A DNA stretch of 6,346 bases from assembly GCA_041628815.1 (NCBI GenBank), contig JBFKOL010000268.1:1-6346 (forward strand), given 5' to 3'. The notes beneath the pieces were generated by a model. That model ran no database searches. It had not been told where the DNA came from and worked only from the letters and a program-made list of their open reading frames with translations. Position numbers and translations under genes: made by a program. How positions within the stretch are numbered: the stretch's first letter is position 1; every line of letters starts with the position of its first letter. Shown one piece after another: positions 1 to 6,346 of this stretch. The stretch is from JBFKOL01 sp041628815 (lineage in GTDB: Bacteria; Bacteroidota; Bacteroidia; Chitinophagales; Saprospiraceae).

Positions 1-1587
1 CGAAAAGTCTGCAATATAATGTACGTCTACAACTGCCATAAGACCGATTCTCTTCTGCAGAATAGGTATGGGTAAGGAATAACTGCCGTTGTACCCGATG
101 TACGGTCTTGGAATAAAGCGCGAATTGATGTACTGGTAGAATGCGGTATGATCACTTTGCAGGGATCCCACCTTCAATTGCGTGCCCATCCGAACATTGG
201 ATGTTAGGATGGTTTCTCCTGACTGGAAAGGAAGAGACAGATCATTCAACAACACCATGTCCCCAATCAACCCTATCTTACCCTCCAATGTTATTTTCCC
301 ATTGGCGATGGACCAGGCACCTTCCATGTTGAAGTATTTCACCCTTTCATAGGCATTATCCCAAAGCGCCTGGGCATTCACGCCATAGGTACGCAACTCA
401 AAGTCAGGCTGTAACAAACCAAAAGATGCTTTCAATCTCAGATGTCTCTTGCGTGACATTTCCCATGCAGAATAGACCTCAAGATCCCCACCCATATCCA
501 ATACAGATGCTGTCAAACCTGCAGTCATGGAAACGTTTTCTTTTATCTGTTTGGTTATCCTTGTGTGAGGAATGACCTGAAAAAAAGAAAATGATTGTCC
601 CGACTGATCCACATGGATTAATTTAAAATTCATGGCCGCAACCATTTTCCAGCCAGCAAGGTTTTTGTGCAGCTCATTTTCAAGAGAAAATTCCGTCCAT
701 TTGCTGAAAGCCTTAAGCGTGTCTCCTTCGATTGGATACCGATAATAGGCTATTTCTGAATCCACCGCTGAAGGATCACTGAAGATGTAATCCCGTTTTT
801 TCATGGACAGGCGTGTTTTGAGAGTGGGATCAGATATTGAAGGAATGCTGTCACCAAGTACAACATCGTTACCAGCCTCGATATACCATCTGTTGTATTC
901 AATATCAGATGATTCGGTCGTGCTGTTTACGAGTCCCCTGCTGTGCACTTCATCATAAGTAGCCCTTTCAAATTTCAGGTAGGACTGTCTTTTTTGCTGG
1001 TCACTTTCCTGAAACCATTTGATATCCATAAAAGAGGATTCATTCGGCTGGAGCCCGGTCCAACTGTCATCACTCAACCGTGCAAATTGCACATTCAACA
1101 ATAGGTTTCCGTGAAAACGGCGGTAAAATCCAAGATCAAGATTTGAATTGGCAATGGAATATCCTTTGGCATAATTAATACGGGCCAATGCCCGGTTTAC
1201 ATCAATTATTTCCATGGATCTCCTCCCAACAATGAGATCCTCGTAATGCGTGAAACCGTTTCTTATACCAGGCAGCTCCCCATGCTCGTACAATGTCTCG
1301 TAGAATACCGACTGTTCCGATCCAAGATTTCCACGAAGAATAGACTTCCTGTAAATATCTTCCACCCGGTGAACAAACCGCAATGAGGTATCGAAATCTT
1401 CATAGATGGTCTTCAGATCACCGAGACTTCGATATTGGTATCGAAACTTCTTGGTAATCAGTGTATCATTGGTGACTGTCGTCTGGGGTCTCTGGCTGTT
1501 GGGATCATTGCCTCTAAAGTCGGGACGTTGGCCGTGAGATAACGCCGCGGTTGCCAGCAGCCATGAAAGAACGACTATTCGGAGCAA
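1..1587 (-). CDS. Putative outer-membrane beta-barrel porin (Porin_10-like), 3' end missing
   Basis: The frame is open without a stop from 1632 to the left edge, and 529 codons fit from the proposed start. The predicted protein begins with a signal peptide (hydrophobic core IVVLSWLLATAAL, then SHGQ at residues 17-20). A short polar linker and the stretch YRSLGDLKTIYEDFDTSLRF follow, then alternating aromatic and polar segments such as LDLGFYRRFHGNLLLNVQFA, typical of beta-barrel strands. The motif RGNLGS, followed by a segment with a paired Y/F pattern, resembles the N-terminal part of the Bacteroidota 'putative porin' family (Porin_10), whose members usually have about 600-700 residues, so perhaps the last quarter is missing. 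The likely role is an outer-membrane channel; the substrate is unknown. No ATG lies upstream of the signal peptide. I chose TTG at 1587 because it gives a normal 20-residue signal peptide; CTG at 1593 and ATT at 1596 are alternatives. The gene follows a terminator and is probably a separate transcription unit. The family call rests on pattern recognition; export and barrel character are surer. Confidence 0.72.
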   Translation of the reverse strand, partial: MLRIVVLSWLLATAALSHGQRPDFRGNDPNSQRPQTTVTNDTLITKKFRYQYRSLGDLKTIYEDFDTSLRFVHRVEDIYRKSILRGNLGSEQSVFYETLYEHGELPGIRNGFTHYEDLIVGRRSMEIIDVNRALARINYAKGYSIANSNLDLGFYRRFHGNLLLNVQFARLSDDSWTGLQPNESSFMDIKWFQESDQQKRQSYLKFERATYDEVHSRGLVNSTTESSDIEYNRWYIEAGNDVVLGDSIPSISDPTLKTRLSMKKRDYIFSDPSAVDSEIAYYRYPIEGDTLKAFSKWTEFSLENELHKNLAGWKMVAAMNFKLIHVDQSGQSFSFFQVIPHTRITKQIKENVSMTAGLTASVLDMGGDLEVYSAWEMSRKRHLRLKASFGLLQPDFELRTYGVNAQALWDNAYERVKYFNMEGAWSIANGKITLEGKIGLIGDMVLLNDLSLPFQSGETILTSNVRMGTQLKVGSLQSDHTAFYQYINSRFIPRPYIGYNGSYSLPIPILQKRIGLMAVVDVHYIADFS

Positions 1588-1640
1588 AATCAGAATTTTC
1601 GCTAATTTATAGCAGTGAAGACAAATTTGTGTTTATCGAC

Positions 1641-1676
1641 AAACAAAAGGGGCCCAAAAAACTTTCAGGCCCCCTT
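1641..1676 (-). terminator. Rho-independent terminator after the large modular surface-protein gene
   Basis: On the minus strand, AAGGGGGCC pairs with GGCCCCTT across a 13-base loop (TGAAAGTTTTTTG). This makes an eight-pair, GC-rich stem with one bulged C. The T-rich tail TTGTTT follows directly. It lies about 20 bases after the stop codon of the 1696-4143 gene and before the porin gene, so it should end the upstream transcript. The plus-strand side has only a short, interrupted run of T after the stem, so I call it for the minus strand only. Confidence 0.8.
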
Positions 1677-1695
1677 AGCATAATTATTGAAAACA

Positions 1696-4143
1696 TTAAT
1701 TCTTTGGCACATCGGAAAAAATTCCAATGTTTTCTAAATAATAGCTTTTGTCTTGTACGTTCGCATCGCCATTAAGGTCAAAATCCATGAAGTAATAGGA
1801 ACTGTGTTTTCCATTTTCTTTGAGCCACTCTGTAAGATCGGATACGTTGATATCTACCGGTGACTCTTCTTCCAGATATTGATCGCCGTTACCTGCATAC
1901 ATGACATATTTGCCGGGCTCGACCTCTTTTTGCCCATATCCGAAGAGCCGGGTATAGGACTGTTGCGCCCTGAAGTCATATTGAATGGTAGAATCAATGA
2001 TCTCCACTTTTTGGTGGGACATCACCAGGAGGTGATTTCTGTGTTCGACAACGACATAATAATCTTTTGAGGGATCAACCAGGCAGCATTCATCATTCAT
2101 AAAAATGATGGTGCCATTCTTCATTAAAAGACCCGCCCTTGTGCAGGCTTCGTACTCATTTTGCTCTTTGGATCGGAGACTTACGAGAACCCAGTCGACA
2201 GTTTCCTCAGGATAGTATTCATTATTCTCAGAAGTGTTTGCCGATTCGAAGTTGTATCCATCAGTGCCCTGATAATAATAGGGTTCGCGGTTGTATGGTT
2301 GGCCGGCTTCCGTGTATTTGCCAAAAAAGGTGACGGGTCTTTGCCCAGGCAGATAACCCAGCTCGTTGAGCCGTGTATACATTTCTCCAGAAGAATGATC
2401 ATAGGTGCCTTCGAGCAATACAGAGAGATCGAGATCGACACAAATGGGTGCACAAGGTATGGCATTCAGAATTTCCACGATAAAGGTAGTATTGCAACCT
2501 TCTGAATCACTCACAATGAGCGTATATTCTCCTGCTACCAGGTTGTACAGGTTTGCAGTGGTATCTCCCGTACTCCATAGATAAGTATAGGGGCCCGAGG
2601 TGCCTGTAACGGCTGTTTCAATAAATCCCACAGCGCCACCGCAATAAGAAGGTCCGTAGTTGGCGGCTGCCACGTAATTGCATGGAGCAGATAGACCGGC
2701 GTCAATGTCATTGTTCACCAATCCACTTATTAGACTCAGCGGATCTGTTAAACCCGTCTGCGGGTTGGCATCGCTATCCAGCGTGCGATCCAGGACGCTA
2801 TGGTAGGGACTCAGCTGGTAACTGGGAGGGGGCACAAATCGCACATAATAGGTGCCGGGAGGAAGATTGGTGAATTTATAGTTACCATTACTATTGGTGA
2901 CTGTTGACGCAAGAATATTTTGGTTTTTATCAAGTAATTCAACACGAACACCTTCTACACCCAGCTCTTCTTCCTGCTGGATACCATCCTGGTTATCATC
3001 CAGCCAGACAAAGTCCCCAACTTCAGATGTACGATAGAATCCGGCGTCAAGACTCAGTTCTGTCTCTATTCCCTCCAGGAAGAACGAAGTAGTTTTACCG
3101 CTGAAGTTCAAATCACTGTCAAATTGTGGATCCCCTTGTTTGGGTAGCGTAATTTGGTAATCCTCCGGTGAGACGAATCTCAAAGAATAATTGCCAAATG
3201 GAACAAAGGTGAAGTAGTAGTTACCGTTTTCATCGGTGACAGTGGATTGAAAGACCTCACCACTATTATCAAGCAGCTCGACCGTCACGTTGGGAATACC
3301 CGGTTCATCCAGGTCCTGGAGACCGTTCCTGTCGAGATCTTCCCATACATAGTCTCCAACAATTGCCACGGCCAGGGATGCCAGGGTATATACATCGTAG
3401 TCATTGGGAATGATTTCTTCATTGGTGGTAATCGACCCGACCATCAAAGAACTCACGCCACCAAAAAATGAGGGTGTGCTCTTGTTCTTTTCAAGGTACA
3501 AGATGTCAATTGTCGATGGTATCTCAACCCATTTCTCACCATTCCATCCTACGATGGACAGCTTTTGAATATTGAAATTGGTCAACCGATCGATTTCACT
3601 GAAGAGGTCCCAGGTAAGGGTAATTTTTGTAGGGACATCGCCGTCAATATCCCAGTATTCAAGGTCGGAAATTTCGTCTATGTAAGGACTTTTCAACGTT
3701 CGGTTAAAAGGTGCGCCAGCTGGCAAGGGTAGATAGGTGCCGCTAAATAGGTCGCTTGTCACTGCCAGTCCAGGATCGGCTTTGTAGTAGGCAGCAGAGG
3801 ATTCGGAGGCTCCTGTAACCGCAGCCGGACGGTATTTCCCATTGTCACCAATCGGAAAAACAAAACCGTTCGTGCTGTATGTCTTGACATAGCCATCAAC
3901 ATGTCTGTCATTACCAATACCAGTCCAACCCGACGAAACATCTGAAAATCCAAAATATCCCTTCAGACCACTCCGCTCTGTCCCTACCACTCCCGGCAAT
4001 ATACCAAAACCACCGTGTACGAAGTTATGCTTTCCGAATACCACGCTCTCCCCTTCCTCGTGAATGAATGTGTTCCCAAAGGTGGTACTCTGATACTCCC
4101 CTTGCCCGTGCAGACAAGTAAATAGTAATATCGTGAATACCAT
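1696..4143 (-). CDS. Large modular secreted surface protein with SdrD-like B domains, SprB-like repeat and dockerin-like C-terminus
   Basis: The protein has 815 residues counted from ATG at 4143; TTG at 4146 would add one. It opens with a short hydrophobic export signal (MVFTILLFTCLHGQ). Residues about 18-255 form a region often found at the front of Bacteroidota surface proteins (HVDGYV, FVFPIGDNGKYRPAA, EYWDI, LSIVGWNGEKWVEIPST, GSITTN). Two tandem SdrD-like B domains follow at about 261-370 and 374-486. Each starts GD[YF]VW and carries a calcium-loop-like acidic stretch (DLDRNGLQDLDE, DDNQDGIQQEEE) and a GNYxFT motif. A SprB-like repeat lies at about 488-559 (PYTYLWSTGDTT, AGEYTLIVSDSEGC). 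The last 250 residues are a C-terminal module seen in many large Bacteroidota proteins (VDWVLVSLRS, AGLLMKNGTI, YYVVVEHRNHLLVMS, YVMYAGNGDQ), ending with a dockerin-like loop, DFDLNGDANVQDK. The likely role is adhesion or structure at the cell surface; no catalytic motif is visible. It has no recognisable type IX sorting domain. The frame stays open upstream to 4224 without ATG, GTG or another TTG, so the true start is uncertain. Confidence 0.88.
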   Translation of the reverse strand: MVFTILLFTCLHGQGEYQSTTFGNTFIHEEGESVVFGKHNFVHGGFGILPGVVGTERSGLKGYFGFSDVSSGWTGIGNDRHVDGYVKTYSTNGFVFPIGDNGKYRPAAVTGASESSAAYYKADPGLAVTSDLFSGTYLPLPAGAPFNRTLKSPYIDEISDLEYWDIDGDVPTKITLTWDLFSEIDRLTNFNIQKLSIVGWNGEKWVEIPSTIDILYLEKNKSTPSFFGGVSSLMVGSITTNEEIIPNDYDVYTLASLAVAIVGDYVWEDLDRNGLQDLDEPGIPNVTVELLDNSGEVFQSTVTDENGNYYFTFVPFGNYSLRFVSPEDYQITLPKQGDPQFDSDLNFSGKTTSFFLEGIETELSLDAGFYRTSEVGDFVWLDDNQDGIQQEEELGVEGVRVELLDKNQNILASTVTNSNGNYKFTNLPPGTYYVRFVPPPSYQLSPYHSVLDRTLDSDANPQTGLTDPLSLISGLVNNDIDAGLSAPCNYVAAANYGPSYCGGAVGFIETAVTGTSGPYTYLWSTGDTTANLYNLVAGEYTLIVSDSEGCNTTFIVEILNAIPCAPICVDLDLSVLLEGTYDHSSGEMYTRLNELGYLPGQRPVTFFGKYTEAGQPYNREPYYYQGTDGYNFESANTSENNEYYPEETVDWVLVSLRSKEQNEYEACTRAGLLMKNGTIIFMNDECCLVDPSKDYYVVVEHRNHLLVMSHQKVEIIDSTIQYDFRAQQSYTRLFGYGQKEVEPGKYVMYAGNGDQYLEEESPVDINVSDLTEWLKENGKHSSYYFMDFDLNGDANVQDKSYYLENIGIFSDVPKN

Positions 4144-4229
4144 CAATCCCGGAATCTGTAAACTCCGCGAACAGTAGAGATCGATTATGTCGACAATGCG
4201 TTTGATGGTACAAATCGGTTTAAGTTATG

Positions 4230-5531
4230 TTACTTGACTACAAATACCACATTGACATAGGTACAGTTTGAAGCGGGTACCGAAATGACATCATAAGTCA
4301 TTATACCGGCGTCGCTAACGGAAACATTGTCAAAGACAGTCACATCGTAGTCGGTTATATAGTAGTGCAACTCTGTTTCAATATATGTCGGGATGGCTGC
4401 CGGAGCTGAAGGGCTCTTTACGCTGGGTGTTCCATAACGGTTCACATATTCTTGGTGAAGATCAAGGGTAAGTCCAGTACCCGTCATAGAAACATCAATA
4501 ACCATGGCTGGAGGATAGAAAATCTTCGACGAAGTCGTCGTATTCACTTCGACTACGTTGCCGGTAGCATCCACGCCAAGCAAATAGGTGTCTGTTCCTG
4601 TAATTGATCCTGCTCCGTAATTGGACAACTTCATATTACCTCCTGCAACGTGCAACCGTGTTTCCGGATCTTCGGTGCCAATACCTACATTACCAATACT
4701 GTCGATTACCATTCTATGTATATTCGACGTTTCGAAAATAAGATCGGATAAACTAGTGGTACCATCTCCACGGTAAAATGCGCGTACAGAAGAAAGTCTG
4801 TCGTATGTTCCATTAACCATGGGATAAAATCCGTAATTGCCAATCCGGTCTCCGTAGACAGAGTTTGCAGGTGATGCCAAGGTCCCGCGCCCACTTTTCA
4901 AAACAATTCCTGGAGCGTTAATGGCGTCGGTATTATGCGTTATTATCTCAAGATCATCTTTCAGGTCATCGTTTTCCTCATTTCTGATGGTAATGGCCGA
5001 GGTCGCGGTAGAGGAATTGATGCCAAATTTTCCGTCATCCTGGAAAATGAAGTTCTTTGTTCCACTTAAATTAAGATTGTAACCATTCATGGACATCGTA
5101 CGATTGCCGCGGAGAAATCCGTCATATTTATAAATCGTGCTGTCGGCTGTTGCGATGTCGACATTTTGCGTATTGCCGTCTTCAATGGTTATGGAAAGCG
5201 TGCTTCCCGTCAAAGAAAAGTTGGTGATGGATTGATTATCGGTATTGTCGAGATAAGGCGTAAGATCTACAGTAGTGGCATCATTTGTTAGGCTCAGCGT
5301 GTTTCCTGAAAGTTGAAGATCCTGGTTGTCTGTATCGGTATCAACCACCCTCCATAATGTTCCATCCGTCAATCCGATGTACAAAATATTCAATGTGGTG
5401 TCTTTGTAGAAATCCCCTTCAGAAGCATTCTGGCCTGTTTGAATTCCTGTAATATCGGCTGTAGAATACTCCCTCTGTGAGAAAGAATAAGTACTGACGA
5501 ACAATAACAGGATGATCAAACTTTTCTTCAT
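4230..5531 (-). CDS. Secreted tail-fibre-like repeat protein with VGIGT motif and conserved flavobacterial C-terminal domain
   Basis: This is a 433-residue protein if it starts at the ATG at 5531. It then begins with a textbook signal peptide, MKKSLIILLLFVSTYSFSQ. The frame also opens 30 bases earlier with ATG at 5561, which overlaps the upstream stop codon and has an AAAGGG seven bases before it; that start would add ten residues. I prefer 5531 for the signal peptide. After a short domain containing FYKDTTLNILYIG and DGTLWRVV, two diverged copies of the DNQ...LSGNTLSL...VDLTPYLDNTD repeat occur (about residues 68-126). Next come a fibre-like stretch and NVGIGTEDPETRLHVAGG near residue 280, a motif shared by tail-fibre-like proteins and many Bacteroidota surface proteins. 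The last 95 or so residues (from KIFYPPAMVIDVS to NVVFVVK) match a C-terminal domain I know from flavobacterial exported proteins, of unknown function. The likely role is a cell-surface fibre or adhesin; this is inferred from architecture alone. Confidence 0.85.
   Translation of the reverse strand: MKKSLIILLLFVSTYSFSQREYSTADITGIQTGQNASEGDFYKDTTLNILYIGLTDGTLWRVVDTDTDNQDLQLSGNTLSLTNDATTVDLTPYLDNTDNQSITNFSLTGSTLSITIEDGNTQNVDIATADSTIYKYDGFLRGNRTMSMNGYNLNLSGTKNFIFQDDGKFGINSSTATSAITIRNEENDDLKDDLEIITHNTDAINAPGIVLKSGRGTLASPANSVYGDRIGNYGFYPMVNGTYDRLSSVRAFYRGDGTTSLSDLIFETSNIHRMVIDSIGNVGIGTEDPETRLHVAGGNMKLSNYGAGSITGTDTYLLGVDATGNVVEVNTTTSSKIFYPPAMVIDVSMTGTGLTLDLHQEYVNRYGTPSVKSPSAPAAIPTYIETELHYYITDYDVTVFDNVSVSDAGIMTYDVISVPASNCTYVNVVFVVK
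5154..5330 (-). repeat. Two diverged fibre repeat units inside the VGIGT-motif gene
   Basis: Two units begin TDNQ about 30 residues apart: TDNQDLQLSGNTLSL... followed by VDLTPYLDN, then TDNQSITNFSLTGSTLSITI... followed by EDGNTQNVDI. The second unit closely matches the units of the neighbouring gene at 5987-6298 (TDDQTITDLSIATDSLSITI, then ESGNTRKVDL). The first unit is shorter and more diverged. This points to a shared ancestry or exchange between the two adjacent genes. Confidence 0.7.
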
Positions 5532-5558
5532 CTGTATGCCGATATACTTAGTGATCTC

Positions 5559-5563
5559 CATTA
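5559..5563 (-). other. TAATG stop/start overlap between two fibre-protein genes
   Basis: The stop TAA of the right-hand gene (5563-5561) shares its last A with an ATG (5561-5559) that is in frame with the next gene. AAAGGG lies seven bases before that ATG. Such overlaps often allow translational coupling. However, a second in-frame ATG at 5531 gives the better signal peptide, so it is not certain that the overlapping start is used. Either way, the close spacing makes co-transcription very likely. Confidence 0.55.
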
Positions 5564-6346
5564 TTTAACCCTTTCTATTAACAAGGACGATCCGTTGGCC
5601 ACCATCTGAATACTTCCGAAACTGCTATACCGACGACCTTGAACCCGTATAACATCTGTATTTACCAAATCAACCACTTTTGTGACCGTAACTGTATTTC
5701 TGTCAACATCGCTGTTGTGATGAGATGACGCCGAATAGGTTCCTTGAATCTCCGTTCCATTTTTTGTCGCACGAAATTCTACTCCAGACCTTGTATTGTT
5801 GGTCACCTTCACAGATGTGCGATAGGTAATTTTATACCTTCCCGATGTATTGATAGTAATGCTATTGCTACCAGCGGTAAAATCCGAATCAACTATACCG
5901 GCTACAGCAAAATTGATGTTTGAGTACGTCGTGGAAAGTGTCTGTGTGCCCAAAGTATCGTATATCTCGGCCAAGCTGCTCGAGCCATATCCCGAAAGAT
6001 CTACTTTCTTTGTATTTCCATTCTCAATGGTTATTGCTAATGAATCACCGGCAATCGACAAATCCGTGATGGTCTGGTCATCCGTATTATCAAGGTACGC
6101 TGATAAGTCGACCTTCCTGGTATTGCCACTTTCGATGGTTATTGAAAGAGAATCTGTCGCAATCGACAGGTCCGTGATGGTTTGGTCATCGGTATTGTCC
6201 AAATATCCTGACAAGTCAATCTTCCTGGTATTGCCGTCTTCAATACTGATACTTAGTGAATCCGAAGCAATTGACAAGTCGGCAATCAATTGGTCATCAG
6301 TACCTACGGATGACAGGTTTACCTCTACTACGTCGCCGTCTGCTTC
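5561..6346 (-). CDS. Fibre-like repeat protein with C1q/TNF-like jelly-roll head, 5' end missing
   Basis: The frame is open to the right edge, so the 261 residues seen here are the C-terminal part of a longer protein; the first visible residues are EADGDVVEVNLSSVGT. Three 36-residue repeat units follow (about residues 17-120), each with the pattern DDQ.I.DLSIA.DSL.I.IE.GNT.K.DLS.Y. The last 135 or so residues look like a small beta jelly roll of the C1q/TNF type: YSNINFAVAG, GRYKITYRTSVKV, a loop with SGVEFRATKNGTEIQGTYSA, VDLVNTDVIRVQGRR, and a final strand ANGSSLLIERVK. Heads of this shape are known in phage tail fibres, spore-coat BclA-like proteins and bacterial surface proteins, where they form trimers and bind ligands. 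A ligand-binding or structural fibre tip is the likely role here; trimer formation is inferred. The signal peptide, if present, lies outside the window. A short ORF from the TTG at 6289 would be an artefact of the missing 5' end. Confidence 0.82.
   Translation of the reverse strand, partial: EADGDVVEVNLSSVGTDDQLIADLSIASDSLSISIEDGNTRKIDLSGYLDNTDDQTITDLSIATDSLSITIESGNTRKVDLSAYLDNTDDQTITDLSIAGDSLAITIENGNTKKVDLSGYGSSSLAEIYDTLGTQTLSTTYSNINFAVAGIVDSDFTAGSNSITINTSGRYKITYRTSVKVTNNTRSGVEFRATKNGTEIQGTYSASSHHNSDVDRNTVTVTKVVDLVNTDVIRVQGRRYSSFGSIQMVANGSSLLIERVK
5987..6298 (-). repeat. Three in-frame 108-base tandem repeats coding for fibre units
   Basis: The triplet DDQ recurs every 36 residues (residues 17, 53 and 89 of the visible protein), so the DNA period is 108 bases and stays in frame. 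Units 2 and 3 are joined by the same LDNTDDQTITDLSIA sequence. Unit 1 starts TDDQLIADLSIASDSLSISI and is slightly diverged. The preceding sequence (DGDVVEVNLSSVG) is not a full unit, but further units may lie beyond the window edge. Protein-level conservation is higher than DNA identity, so the array looks maintained by selection rather than freshly duplicated. Confidence 0.85.

Noticed and set aside
141..332. Short plus-strand open frame near the left edge.
   Set aside because: It is antisense to the porin gene, whose frame is continuous through this region; the short peptide shows no recognisable features.
2161..2505. A 114-codon open frame on the plus strand.
   Set aside because: It lies fully inside the large minus-strand gene, has no family-like sequence or recognisable signal, and the minus-strand frame shows clear domains over the same bases.
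4147..4229. Search for a terminator between the second fibre gene and the large modular gene.
   Set aside because: No GC-rich stem followed by a T run is visible on the minus strand, so the three surface-protein genes may share a transcript, but I cannot show this.
4211..4244. Possible promoter for the large surface-protein gene: TTTG at 4244-4241 and CCGATTTG at 4218-4211, 22 bases apart.
   Set aside because: The second element differs from TAnnTTTG at two positions, and short AT-rich motifs like this occur by chance; not strong enough to list as a feature.
5987..6298. CRISPR array, suggested by regular repeats.
   Set aside because: The period is 108 bases, units are coding and in frame, and there are no short conserved repeats separated by unique spacers.
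5561..6346. Prophage tail-fibre locus.
   Set aside because: The repeat and head resemble phage fibres, but the neighbours are signal-peptide-bearing surface proteins and a porin, and no capsid, tail, lysis or integrase gene is present in the window.

Overview
The window looks like chromosomal DNA from a member of the Bacteroidota (Cytophagia, Saprospiria or Flavobacteriia type). Four things point there: a Porin_10-like outer-membrane protein, a SprB-type repeat, SdrD-like B domains joined to a C-terminal module common in large surface proteins of this phylum, and signal peptides that end in ...SQ or ...GQ. Shine-Dalgarno signals are weak or absent at most starts, as is usual in the phylum. 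I cannot name the genus.

All four genes lie on the minus strand, so they read from the right edge to the left. (1) 6346-5561 is the 3' part of a gene for a fibre-like protein with a 36-residue repeat and a C1q/TNF-like jelly-roll head; its 5' end is outside the window. (2) 5531-4230 (possibly from 5561) encodes a secreted protein with diverged copies of the same repeat, a VGIGT-type motif and a C-terminal domain known from flavobacterial surface proteins. The two genes are joined by a TAATG stop/start overlap. (3) 4143-1696 encodes a large modular secreted protein: an N-terminal Bacteroidota-specific region, two SdrD-like B domains, one SprB-like repeat, and a C-terminal domain ending in dockerin-like calcium loops. 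A rho-independent terminator follows it. (4) 1587-1 is the 5' part of a gene for a putative beta-barrel porin; its 3' end is outside the window.

Read together, this is a cell-envelope locus: three exported, adhesin-like or fibre-like proteins followed by an outer-membrane porin that is probably a separate transcription unit. The first two genes very likely share a transcript. The third may be co-transcribed with them or have its own promoter in the 83-base gap at 4147-4229. No enzyme, RNA gene, CRISPR array, insertion sequence or defence system is visible. The strongest unusual points are the coupled pair of repeat-sharing fibre-like proteins and the non-ATG (or hard to place) starts of the porin and of the large modular protein.
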